From assembly GCA_025331435.1 (NCBI GenBank), contig JAIWNI010000053.1, forward strand, positions 62,001 through 126,000: a DNA stretch of 64,000 nucleotides. Direction: 5' to 3'. Under the pieces are notes generated by a model. The model was not told the DNA's origin, did not search any database, and saw only the letters and a list, made by a program, of their open reading frames with translations. Both the position numbers and the translations under genes were made by a program. Positions 35,874-47,058 of this stretch are shown piece by piece. Each line of letters starts with the position of its first letter. Positions within the stretch are counted from its first letter, which is position 1. Source of the DNA: Choanephora cucurbitarum (taxonomy: Eukaryota > Mucoromycota > Mucoromycetes > Mucorales > Choanephoraceae).

Positions 35874-38596
35874 CTACAAAATAGCATGCTGAGCATACAG
35901 TAAAGAACGAATCTTATAATAATCTACGGACAAGGCGCCCTCAACAAGTAACTGACCAGTACCCGTCTACATAGAACATTAGTCATCTTATCCTGCTTCA
36001 AACTTGCTCTAGTTACCTTTCGAACAGCTACTTGATCATTACACACCAAGATACCTTCCCCTCTGAATTCAGCTTGGATTCCTTCAGCCTGTAATATCTT
36101 TCTGAATTCGGATAGACGTACATCACCTACAAAGACAGAAGGTTCCCATCGAACAGGCTCTTCTGCTGAAGCTACGTCTAATGATGGTGTAGTAGAGTCG
36201 TCAGGGAAATGAATACGACCTACAACACGCGCTAACTCGTAGTCGTCCAACTAAGAAAGCAAAAAAAGTTGAATGTTCATTGTATTCTAATCTATATTTC
36301 CTATTTTTTTTTACCTTTGAGAAACGCAATGAACTGACTAAACTATCTGTCAATTTGACTCGATAGATATTTGTGGCTGCAGATACGTTTAATACCTCAC
36401 CAACCGAAGGTGTAAAGATTTCCTTTGTAAAATGATCAATGCCTTGGAACGTATTGACTAAATCGTCTGTAGCATTCTTTGAACCATGTACCACAATCTA
36501 AAGACAATGTGTCAGACCATTGTTTTTCAAATCGTTCTATATAACTCGTTTCTTTTTACCAATTTTCGAGGTGCAATTTGTGGTAAAATCGTTTTCATGG
36601 ATCGACCATCTGAAAGACCTTCAAGATCAACATAGCGGAGAAGACAAGAGATTTTGAGTTGTTCGTTGCTAGAGGTATATTTGGTAGGTGTCTCATCTCT
36701 TCCAGGCAAAAGAGGTTCATCTGTATCCAACATAATTTCCTTTGAAAGACGCCATCAATAACTATGGATCAGACTATTTCTTGTCTCACTTACATCTTCT
36801 TTGCTAAAATTAGCTCCTTCCCCTAAACTCTTCTTTTCTTGCTCAATGCGCTCAAAGTCGGATGCCTTCATATAATGCTCCACTTGAATAGCTTCACCAT
36901 AGTCATCAATCTTCTTTCGTTTCTCCAAATAGGGGAACATACGGTAACTTTGTGCCTGTTTGAAGAAACCACCTGATTTACCTGCATCTCTGACATACAA
37001 ATCAAACTGTTTGGTCAACAAATCTTCCATGTTTTCATCACCGTCATCCAAATCAGAAGAATCGGATTCATCCTCTTCTACAATAGTCTTACTACGAGCA
37101 ATCATGGCTGCTTGTGCTGCATCTCGCTCTGCTTTGGCTCTTTGAGCTGCCTCAAACTCCTGAAGTTCAGCACCTTCCAGAGGCACACGCTTATAGACAG
37201 TCAAATCCAACTGAGTTTGATACTCAATGGCAGGTTGAACAGGTACTTTGGTACGCTGATTAGTTGTGGCTGTCGTGGTAATGGGTGTTTGCTGACACCA
37301 GTCGTCATAGAGGCGACGTGCTAATGATCCAGGACTCGATCTGTCTGTCAAGATCAAGGTGTTCTGTTGATGATGGTGGTCTGTCATCCATTGAACAAAT
37401 AGTTCTCGAGCAAAACCTGTTTCTAGCGAATGATGACTAGCAATAACTACTTTGGGTCCAGGATGGGATTCGAGATCCTCTATCTTATGACATAACCGAA
37501 GATACTTGAATTCATAAGGATTTTCTCTTGTCTGAGAGAAATGCTTTGTGAATTCTTCACCCATCCATTCCAGCATACTCTTAGCAAAATGAGCTGTATG
37601 ATAACTGGTGTTCGACAGCATAATTAGAGGATAATTCAATTGATGTTGTGTCCAGTATTGATCCAGTAGATAAGAGAGTTCAAGTACACGGGCAGAAGAA
37701 TCTGTAGGCAAAAGACAAGAGCCACCTTTCTTGAGTGAGGCCAACATGGTATCTAACAAGCAAACGCATTAATTTCGTACTTGAACTATTCTGTTAGCTT
37801 CCCTTACCAAACATGGCTGCATATCGATCCTTTCTGGCCGGATGAACCACTTGTGAGTTATAAGCATCTGTAATCAAAAGTGAGGGACGTACAAGTGCAT
37901 CCAAGACAACACCGCCTGAATGCAATACAGTTCCATCTAAATGATGTTCCTTTCGATGGTTGAAATCGACTGCATACACGATCTCTTCTGTATCCTGACG
38001 AATTTTCCAGATGGTACCACCAATTGTATGTGCTGCTGCATAAGCTGTAATAGTAATTCCTTGACATTTACCTTTACAATACAAGTCAGACTCTCTTATC
38101 ATTAGAATCGTTATAATCATTTCTTACCGGCTAGTGAAAATGGCTGCGAATATCTCAAGGGCGTAATCTTATCAAATGCATTATCCACATCTTCAAGGGT
38201 GAATGTAGTAAATTCCATTTCATTTGTTTTGGATTGATACATATCATAGAGGCACATCTTGCCCATATTAGCAACTGGAATAGTGGAATAAACAGGACAA
38301 GTCATGCCTAGATGACTTCGGGCATAAGGATAGGCACCCAAGTGAGCTAGATCAGCATGGGAAATGACAAGGGCATCAATCTGCTTGGCTACTCTACATT
38401 AGAACATCAATATGGTTAACGCGTTATGACTGTCTGCTCAAGTTTACTTTTTTAGATTGACTAGATCGTCTATATGAAACGAATCAGACCAACCACAGTC
38501 AAGTAAGATCTTGACTTCGTCTATTTCCAACAAATAACATAAAGGATCTTCGTTTTTAGCACCTGAAATGGGCGTAAACTTGATATAACTTGTCAT
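35874..38596 (-). CDS. CFT2: Cleavage and polyadenylation specificity factor subunit 2 (CPSF100/Cft2)
   Basis: Starts at ATG 38594-38596 ([20 protein letters not shown]) and stops at TAG 35874-35876 after eight or so exons. The metallo-beta-lactamase region shows [16 protein letters not shown] and [16 protein letters not shown]. The metal-binding HxHxDH motif of the nuclease paralogue CPSF73 is absent here, as it is in CPSF100 proteins, so the subunit is structural rather than catalytic. The beta-CASP part includes [19 protein letters not shown]-side residues, [18 protein letters not shown] and [18 protein letters not shown]. An acidic insertion ([21 protein letters not shown]) precedes the C-terminal domain, which ends in [21 protein letters not shown]. 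It works with CPSF73 and symplekin in 3'-end cleavage of pre-mRNA in the nucleus. Confidence 0.92.
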
Positions 38597-40882
38597 CTAA
38601 TTTTTTTTTCTCCAAAGAAAAAGAGCTTTGAGTTTTTTTAGGCAAAATAAACTTTATGCTCTAACCTTTCAGTGAAATTTGAATTTTTTTCTTTTTCTCT
38701 TGCTTACAATCGTCTTACCAAAGAATCTGGTGTTTTTTTTTTATAACTACCTGAAATGCCAAGTTGGCTTATGTTGCTATTGACTTCCAACTCTTTATGA
38801 AACCGTCCAAAACGATCTTTAATACCTTCAAGAGTTGATGCCAAAAAAATGGCTCAATTTGATGCTGAATAATATTTCTTCTCAACCAAGAATGTGATAG
38901 ATGCTGTTCAGTTAGCACACAAGAGACAGGTCCTTGTACTTCTTATAGACAGCCCTTAGCCTTGCTTTATTAAAGTTTCTAAAAGATCTCGAGATCAAAA
39001 CGATTGGTTGGATTGGTCAAGCATAAACATCTAATCTGTGCATCTAACCATGAACTGGATTCATAGGCATTGACCAAAGTAGTCTTCGGCCAGTATAACT
39101 AATGGCAGACGATGAGATTATATTCTTTCATAAAGCCGAGAAAGTCTATGATCTATAGAGTAGTGGCGATAACCTATTAATGTTTGAAAAAGTAAGGTCC
39201 GTTTAGGTTTCTTTCCTTATATAAAACATATTATAGTAAAAAGGTGAGTGCGTACTATCGCTGAGAGTGTTGCCAACAGGTGACGAGAGACAGCGTCTTG
39301 GAGTGGGTCGGCAGACTCTTGTATAAGGATGTGGGATTAGACAAAGCTAAGCCTGAGTGTAGCCTAGAATTTAGAATAGATGGATAGCAAAGCTGGAGAA
39401 CAAAGCAACTCGATTTGACATTTTTCTGTACCTTCTTTTTCTGCTCCCTCATCTGTTTCCTTTTTGCTGATGAATTCATTGTCAACACCGTGATAAGTCA
39501 GTATGTTGCAGCCGTTGTCAACATGTACATATCACTCTACATTGTTATCCTTAGCAGGAAAAAAAGTATCTATTGCAAACAGTTATCTCTTTTTTGAGAT
39601 AATGAGAGCTCATTCCGAATTACAGCTTCGATCAGAGAATGATACTGGTTGAGTCCAATCATATCCGCAACAGCCTGATAAAGCCTACTGTGCTCATTGT
39701 TGCATCTTTCAGTCTTGAAACGAAGATAAAAATTACGAAAAAATAAATTAACGGATGGCAACGATAACAACTACAACTACAACAACGGTAGAGGGGAGGA
39801 GAGGGGGGTCAGATAAAGGTGGAGCAAATCTGTTCATACTATCCAGTAAATACAACAAAGACAGAAATAAAAGAAGCATTGTTTTCTTTCTGTTTTTGAT
39901 CCTTTATCTTGCCTTTTTTTCTTGCCTTTTTTTCTTGTGATGAGTATATTTTTTGTATGATTTTTTATCAATGATAATTTCTTGTTTGCAACTATATCTT
40001 GTCTTTTATGGCTCAAACTATGAAATAATGTGATACCATCCCTAGATCAGATTGCTCGACTATTACATATGCCAATGGCTTTATGATATGAGCATTCTGA
40101 CAAAAAAAGAAATTGATTGTTATTGAGTAATGCTATTATAACAGTAGTCATAGAAGCTCGTCAGCTATAGCATTTGCCGATTTCATTGGCCCAAGCAATT
40201 GAATGAGAACTACTGTCTTTCAGGTGACTGTCCTGACTGTTAGACCAAGCACTGGTATGGCCTAAGTTCTTGTCAATTGAATTTTGGTTTCGTATAAATT
40301 TTGGCGTAATTCAAACTAGTTCCTCTCTCTTTGTCTTTCTCCGTCTCTTTTTTCATGAGTATTTATCAAGCTTGAATTACACCACAGGATTTTTGTATCA
40401 GAAGAGCGTAGAGAGGTATTAGCGTCACAAGATAAAACTACTAACCTCTTTCAAAACAAGAAGAACAAAAGATGTTCTTTATTTAAAATGTATGTTGTTT
40501 ATATGTCAGTACTTTTATTGAACAAGCAAAACCAAATAGGGGCTGATTAGCACAATAGACATGCAGCATTGATATAAATCACACCACTTCAAGGCTGTTA
40601 GCTAGAATGTTAAAATTGAATCAGACAAACCATAGATGGGATTATGGTAAAATTAAGAGAGCCACAATCATATAGCATGAATATCATTGTTCTTTTTCAG
40701 ACTCAGATTTAAATCCATTTGTTCTGCTTGATCTATCTGTCCTGAGCCTGTTAGATGTCTTTCTCTTCTTGATATTTCTTTTCACTTTTAAATACTCTCT
40801 TATTTGATTTATTCCAGCTCTTAACAAATAGAGAGACTTTCTCGTTGAACGAGCTTTGGTTATCGCTATTACTAGACGCGGC
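38597..40882. other. Long intergenic region, no supported gene
   Basis: 2.3 kb between divergent genes at the left edge of the repeat-rich zone. Several small frames (39255-39488 minus, 39570-39770 minus, 39755-39940 plus) show no motif. GC-richer patches near 39240-39360 stand out slightly but could not be tied to any element. Confidence 0.45.
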
Positions 40883-41610
40883 ATGAGCCAAGCCTTCTCT
40901 CTGTCCGAAAGAAAAACTCTTGCCTTTTCAGACATTTTACCTTTGATAACCAACGGCAAGAAAAAGATAAGCATCAAGATGCTTCAACCACCAGTAAGCT
41001 TTGTCAACAACCATGGCGTGGCACCACATACTATAGCAGTGATCGCGTTCACGAGCAGCAGACTCGATTTTCCAAAGTCTAGTACTTCTTCCACCACTTA
41101 CCAGACCATGGTGCTCTCACGCCAACTGATCCATTCAAGGGTTAATGGAAGCACTTGTCAAAAGAGGTATTCAGATCATCACTGTCAGAACGGCATGTAT
41201 GAGGAAAAGCAAACAGAGCGGACAACGCGTCAATTGGGAAATAAAACGTTTACTTTTTATTTTCCCAAAGAAACTGTTAGCAGTAACTGCAGAAACCAGA
41301 GACTAAGCTTATGCAGTTCTTTTTACAAAGATGGTATGCATTAAAATAAGTTTACTGCGGTACTTTAGAATAAGCTGTTTGTCTGATTTTAACTTGCAAC
41401 ATTTTTTTTTCTTTTAGAAGATGATCGCATCTATGACCAGTTTTCCCTGGGTATAGCGTCATTTGATCCTGGTCTTGTATGGCTACTTATCAAAGTGATA
41501 GCTAAACAAGTCTCAACGGACTTGTTTTTATCCTTGACAAGGTCAGCTTTCAAGAACTCTGAAGAGGAAAGGCAGTTTTCACTAGTACAAGGTATTTTTT
41601 TATCTTCACT

Positions 41611-41700
41611 TTCATTCATTTAATCCTTTCCACTCATTTAATCTTTTTCATTCATTTAATCTTTTTCATTCATTTAATCTTTTTCATTCATTTAATCTTT
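41611..41700. repeat. 18-base tandem repeat (TTTTCATTCATTTAATCT), about five copies
   Basis: A minisatellite inside an intron of the family gene. The three right-hand copies are identical; the left copies carry single changes. No spacers, so it is not CRISPR-like. Confidence 0.85.
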
Positions 41701-42297
41701 CTCTTTCTCTTTGTCTTTCTCATTTTAATGAAATTTGATTACTTAGCGCTTATAGCCTTAAATTTCAGTAGGCACAATGCTCTATTAGACCAAATGAGCA
41801 TTTCAATGCTAAAGAAGTACAACAAATTAGAAGCCAATGAAATCAACATTCTAAAGTAGGTATATCAGAGGCCAACATGAGTTTATAGATTTATAAAGAA
41901 TACATATAGGCTCTCTATGTCTTATGTTGTTGATTTCATGAATGGCAATGACAAAATATACAAGAAGTATATCAAGAACGACTTCTTTTGGGCTACCCTT
42001 GCTGCTGACAAGCCTAGTAATTTAAGCTTTCTCGATGAAGCTGAAAAGAAGACAGTCGAAGACATCAGCAGAAAAGTAGTCAAGGTAAAAAAAAACACAT
42101 ATCATAAAAAGGCTTCATTATTTTATTAACTGGACCATTTGATAGGCTGCAAAGATCGACCTTGACTCAGCCATTGAGCTTGTTTTGACTGAGCAATTAG
42201 TCTTGGTCAAAGAAAGAAAAAGAAAGTCCATTGCCTACCAAGTTCTCCAAACATTCAGCTACATGTTAGTATTCCTTTTTCCATCTTTTCCATTTTT

Positions 42298-42341
<44 letters not shown>

Positions 42342-42343
42342 TG
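42298..42343. repeat. (TTTC)n microsatellite, about eleven units
   Basis: A pure tetranucleotide run in an intron of the family gene, part of its polypyrimidine tract. Confidence 0.9.
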
Positions 42344-42701
42344 TAACTCCTTTACTGACAATGACTATCATTCGGTAGGTTGAACAATATGGAGACATGG
42401 CAAAAGACAGCAAGAGAAACTGAGGCCCAGAAGGTTTGTCGAGTTTATGATGTTTTGAACATCTTCTTTGAAGACACTTGCCTCAACATCAAGATGTAAG
42501 TAAAGCATTTAACTTCTTTTTGTTTAAATATAACTGATCTTCACTTTAGTGGCGAGACGGCTGGTTTGTCAACCAAAGAAACATATGGACTGAACGAGCA
42601 CAACTTCTCCGGTGGTTCGGGTAACTCTTTTGCTACTACTGGTAGTACTGTAACTTCTGCTGCTGCTCTCTCTTCTTCCTCTTCCAGTACCAGTGGTGGT
42701 A

Positions 42702-42800
42702 CAGTAGTCGCTCGATTTAAGAGTGTTTGATTTAAGAGTATGCTCAATATAAGAGTGTATTTCTCAAGAATATGCACACTCTTAAATAAAGCGGCTACTA
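42702..42800. mobile_element. 99-base MITE-like insertion with TA target duplication
   Basis: The element has 25-base terminal inverted repeats (42702-42726 and 42776-42800), 21 of 25 positions matching, with ends CAGTAG.../...CTACTA. It is flanked by TA on both sides (42700-42701 and 42801-42802). Size, TIRs and TA duplication fit a non-autonomous Tc1/mariner-type MITE. Its TIRs share only the CAGT start with the larger element at 45493, so it was moved by a different transposase. Internally ATTTAAGAGT occurs twice and ATAAGAGT once in direct orientation. It sits in an exon and adds a stop codon. Confidence 0.8.
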
Positions 42801-43599
42801 TAGGAAGATCGATTTGACCGTCATCAATGACCGAAAAACTGAACTTTCTTTTTGCGAGTTCAAAGCCGGGGAGCAGGTTGGACTTGCAAAATACCAGCAA
42901 AGCAAAGCAATCCGACTGAATCAAACGATTGCAAGAAGAAACAGAGAATTGTTTGTTGATGACAACATTGTTTCTTTTGTCTGGACCGGTATGTTCTATT
43001 GTACTTTTTTTCTTTGTGAGAATTGTCTATCTCATATAGCACAACATTAGGTGACTTTGGGAGGTTTTTTCTCTTAGCCAAGTATTTGGTACTTGCGCAT
43101 ATCGTCCTCTGGGTGGGTTCTCAATCCCAACAGCAACAAGGCTATTGGATGATGATGTTGCAGATACATTCGTATCTTTGCTAAATTGGAAGGTAATGAG
43201 AAAAATGTTCTTATTTTTCTTTATTTTGAAGAGACTAACATATGTTTCTCCTTCTTTGTTACACAGCAACATCTACTTCAGCAAGAGCAAAGGGTCGAAA
43301 AGGCCAAGCTTAAGGCCGAAAGACGCATTGAAGCATACCCAAACGTTTGCTTCACTGCTGTCAACACCAAAAAGAGAAAGACCCGTTCTTAAGCTCCTCC
43401 TCCTCCTCCTCTCTCTGTTGTGTCTCTTTCTTTTTTTTGTAAATAAATTATAAATATAGATATATGTACTTATATACTAAGCATCAGTGTTATACATACA
43501 ACTTGTTTATTGTATGAGTGCAGAACTGCAGATAGTATGAAAAGCGCTTTTTGTTTTTTTTGTCGTTAAACATTATTCAACGTGCACTATAAAAAAACT

Positions 43600-43684
43600 A
43601 AAAGTCTTCTAAAGGGATTTTAAAGGTCAAGAATCCATTTCTTTCAAGATTATTTGACCTTTGAAATCCCTTTAGAAAAGTTTT
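43600..43684. repeat. Long hairpin: 31-base inverted repeat with 23-base loop
   Basis: Arms 43600-43630 and 43654-43684 pair with about 28 of 31 positions, centred on TTCTAAAGGGATTT and AAAGGTCAA. It lies about 200 bases downstream of the family gene stop. It could be the remains of a small inverted-repeat element or a transcribed stem-loop. Confidence 0.75.
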
Positions 43685-44045
43685 TGTTTTTCTTAGGGTG
43701 TTGATGTTTTGAGTTTGAATAGATGATTTGAAAGGATGAAGATACCGAAAGAAGTACAATGGGACTGTGAATGTTATGCTCATTTTAGAAAATATGTTTG
43801 AAGTGTGATATAGATGCTGAAACAACAATCATTTATATGTCTTCATTAAACAGACTTGATATCACTGTAGATTATGCAAAATGTTCTAAATCAATGTACA
43901 ATCTATGTTATAAAATGGTGTGATGCTAGTATCGTTCGTTTCCCCCAATTTTTTATCAGCGTATGGACTTTATACATATTGCTTAACAATAACCTATTGC
44001 CTGGATCTTCTTGATGATGCTATTGTCTGATTTGACTTATTTTGC

Positions 44046-44150
44046 CTCTAATATGGGTTATTGCTATCATCTACTCCATGTTTGCCTATGGTCACAGCAA
44101 ATCTTCTGTCTACTACCGTCATGATAGTAATTGTCTCTATTGCTTACTCT
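44046..44150 (+). repeat. Left arm of 105-base inverted duplication
   Basis: Matches the reverse complement of 44641-44745 at 97 of 105 positions (counted by eye). The core reads GGTTATTGCTATCATCTACT and onward. Translation of both arms keeps the hydrophobic string AIIYSMFAYGHSKS, suggesting a captured coding fragment. Confidence 0.8.
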
Positions 44151-44640
44151 GAACGCTCTATTCGATCGCTTATTAAAGACATTCGCTTAAGGAAATGCTA
44201 TAATAATGTCTTCAAAAAAGAGACGTCATCCACTATGGTAGTTCGTGTACTTTCCTTATTGCACTTCAATGTCAGATAGGCAACAGTAGATGGGGAGAAG
44301 AGTCACTTGATTTAAACTAAACATGTTTATTTACCAATAACTTTCGTGCCTATTTTGGATATGGATAGCAAGCGTTTTCCTTGATGTGTCCATCATTCTT
44401 GCTCCCGCCTGTAGATATTGATCTTATCTTTGCCTTTTTTTTTCATTGTCTCTTACAAGCAGACACTAATGCAATATCTAAAATATTGATCAGGTATATG
44501 GTGTTAAGGCAATTGAAGCTTTCGAAGTCTGTAATCATTAAGGATGTTAAGGCGTAAAATAGCATGCGTCTTTTATTTCTGGATAAATATGGATGTTAGG
44601 ATACTCATATGGGACAGACAGAGAAAGTGTTAGAGTATAT

Positions 44641-44745
44641 AGAGTGAACAATAGAGTCAATTACTATCATGACGGGAGTAGACAGGAGACTTGCTGTGAC
44701 CATAGGCAAACATGGAGTAGATGATAGCAACAACCCATATCAGAG
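44641..44745 (-). repeat. Right arm of 105-base inverted duplication
   Basis: Reverse-complement partner of 44046-44150, separated by 490 bases. Similarity drops sharply outside the 105 bases on both sides, and I found no clear target-site duplication. Confidence 0.8.
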
Positions 44746-45492
44746 ATGTAATTAATTGAGCAAGATAAAGATAATGCCTTATTGCTATAGTTTTTCCAGG
44801 ATGCTTATACTAATGAGACATGGTACTCGTATCTGAATGGAAGACCTAGAATTCAAGGCTGATTAATTTAGAAAAACAGTTTACTTGTTAAGACACAGAT
44901 TCGATGATCAACGTTGGCGTAAAATACTCAGCTTACACCATGTTTGTGACCTGCCTTGTAACCCCTTAAAAGACTATAGTCCGTTGAAGGTTTGACCCAA
45001 AACTTTTGCTTTTGAAGTCATTACAAGAATTGACTTTTTATTTTATTCTCAAACTAGATTGGACGGGTAGCTGCTAAGTTGACGAAGCTTGATCTGATCT
45101 GTTGAGAGATTCACTCTTTTCGCAGATTTGCGTCTTGCCGAGGGTCTGAGCTGTGGTTATTTGGAACTTTTGGTTTTATTTTTTTGTCGTAGGACTTTAG
45201 GCGTGCCAATGGACCGTATGTTCAGTTGCTTCGTAAGTTCGGCACGACTGGCTTATGTTAATGCTGACAGAGTGTCTTCAGTGAGATTCTCTGCTACATA
45301 GAAATCAAACATGCCTTGCCTCAGCTCTTATGTCATTACTATGTCTTAAGTTATCTTCGATTGGTCAATCAGACTGCACCAATTGATACTTAAATGGAGC
45401 TTCATGATTGAAACTATGCATTTCTAAAAAGTAACATCTGCAAAGTGTTAGATGACAATGCCAGCAAAAACAAATGGAACATATCGACTGTA

Positions 45493-46842
45493 TAGTGTGA
45501 AAGGAAATAAATTTTGATATTCAAAAATTAATTTTTTTGAGTACCTTACATCATGAAGGATGTTGTGCATTAGTAGAACATTTGCCTATCAATAGTGTCT
45601 TCATACTTTAATCATATGTAAAAAAAAAAGAGTCCTGTGTTTATTTTGGTAAAGAAAAGTAGGAAAAATCAATACTTTGTATGGCCTCCGTTAGCTTCTG
45701 CAATTGATTGGTATCTTTTGTTCATATTGCCAACGAGGTTGTTCAGGTACTCTGGCGTGAGACTCTAACATTCTTCTTTCAAAACCATCTCTAAGTTACT
45801 TCGAATATTGATCACTCTCTCGCTCAGCCAGACGGTTTCTCAGATAAACCCAGACATATTCAATAGGATTGAGGTCTGGACTTTGTAATGGCCATCTATC
45901 AAAGGTGTTTGTCATGGTCTTCATCTTGAACCACCTGGAGTATGCTCCTACATGGCATGGAGCATTGTCTTCCTGCAATATGTAGTCTATGTTGGTCTTC
46001 CAGACTCTTTTTCAATCTAGGGAAGGTAACAATCAACCAAACATTGGACATATGCTTTTTGACCCATTGTTCCATGTTGTAACACAAGAGGATAAACAAT
46101 TTGCGTGAAAGCATCCCCATACCATCACAGAACCCAAACCAAACTTGTGAGTGCCCTTAATGTGTCTCTCCTCGTATCTTTCTCCATCCTATCTGATCAC
46201 TCTAGTTCCAGCACTAGCAACTCTTTAGGGTGAACTTGGCCTCATTAGACCAAACTACCTTGTTCCAGTCATCCTTTGTCCAGTTAAGCCTTTCTTTGAC
46301 CCAAGCCAAACGTGAGTCTTTATGTTTTCACTTCAGAGCTGGTTTCTTTGCTGCGATGCGTGATTTGAAGTTCATGCGAGTCAAAGCATCTCGAAAAGTG
46401 GACAAAGAGACCTTCTTGCCAGAACTCAAAAAGTGACGATGTTGATCCCTAATTGATTCAGTAGGTCGACAACGAACGCTTATCTCAATCGCGTTCAAAC
46501 CAGTTTGAGAAAGAAATCTTTTCCTCCCACTTGAAGTTTTAGGAAGAGTGGTCTTTGTTAATTGTAGTCTTTTATAGACTAATCGTAAAGTTGATTCAGG
46601 AAGGTCAAAATCTCTGGCGATCTGAGCAATGTTACTTTGATAGACAAAAGCGCCGGCTAATCTACCATAATCATATCCGCAAAGATGTTTACTAGCTTCT
46701 TTGGATACGGGAATAACTGTAAAAGTGCTCATTTTTGTATGTTTATTAAGAAAAGGGTGTTGAGAAGACCAACAGAACAACCATGGGTTGCATGATCAAA
46801 TTGTGGAGTTTGTAAAACCGCAATTTATTTCCGTTCACACTG
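45493..46842 (-). mobile_element. Tc1/mariner transposon, 1350 bases, decayed
   Basis: The element is bounded by inverted repeats at 45493-45515 (starting TAGTGTGAAAGGAAATAAAT) and 46820-46842 (complement starting CAGTGTGAACGGAAATAAAT) and flanked by TA at 45491-45492 and 46843-46844. Length, TA duplication and the encoded DDE transposase agree with the Tc1/mariner superfamily. TIRs still match closely, while the transposase is broken. Confidence 0.88.
45669..46732 (-). pseudogene. Tc1-type DDE transposase, inactivated
   Basis: Reading down the minus strand from ATG 46730-46732, the N-terminal helix-turn-helix region is recognisable (NIAQIARDFDLPESTLRLVYKR, TKTTLPKTSSGRKRFLS). The catalytic part keeps GLGSVMVWGCF, LQEDNAPCHVG (second Asp) and SPDLNPIEYVWVYLRNRL (the Glu). 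Damage: a TGA after KKPALK near 46328, further in-frame stops near 46216 and in the following segment, a frame change after AERES near 45820, and Asn instead of the first catalytic Asp in VVWSNEAKF. Several stops are C-to-T or G-to-A type. The protein cannot be active from this copy. Confidence 0.85.
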
Positions 46843-47058
46843 TATGCTTAGAGATATCATTCCTTTAAAAGGGTTTGCTGCGATGCTTATAAAACTTGCT
46901 TGACATCTTAAATGCTGAAGTTAATACAAAATTTGTCCGAACTAAGAGTATGCTTAATAGATTGGTGTGATTGTAACTCTCGTCTGTCTATCATAACCAC
47001 ACCCAGAAAGGATCCCGTCTAAAGATAATAGGATATAACTTGAACAATCATTTATTTT

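Larger units (their letters stand above)
40883..43392 (+). pseudogene. Member of a dispersed Mucorales multi-exon family of unknown function, broken by a MITE
   Basis: At least eight exons join in frame: about 40883-41328, 41419-41590, 41747-41857, 41911-42083, 42145-42264, 42380-42497, 42550-42700 plus 42803-42987, 43079-43192 and 43267-43392. Motifs in order are FSLGIASFDPGLVWLL, NDFFWATLAADKPSNLSFL, LDSAIELVLTEQLVLV, SIAYQVLQTFSYM, SGETAGLS, then RKIDL and ELSFCEFKAG, and a C-terminal LLDDDVADTFVSLLNWK with a basic KKRKTRS tail. I recall this layout from many Mucorales loci. The pattern Asp...Glu-Phe-Lys in DLTVINDRKTELSFCEFK resembles a PD-(D/E)XK nuclease core, which is inference. A 99-base insertion at 42702-42800 brings an in-frame TGA at 42728-42730. 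Everything else is open, so loss is recent or the insert may be spliced. The start codon is uncertain. Confidence 0.6.
43393..45492. other. Repeat-rich intergenic region
   Basis: 2.1 kb without a supported gene. It contains the hairpin at 43600-43684 and the inverted duplication 44046-44150/44641-44745, annotated separately. Remaining sequence is AT-rich and featureless to my reading. Confidence 0.5.

Noticed and set aside
39255..39488. GC-richer patch with a basic minus-strand frame, considered as an LTR or gene remnant
   Set aside because: No terminal repeats, primer-binding site or protein motif found.
41611..41700. Regular 18-base repeats considered as a CRISPR array
   Set aside because: No spacers, eukaryotic intron context; it is a minisatellite.
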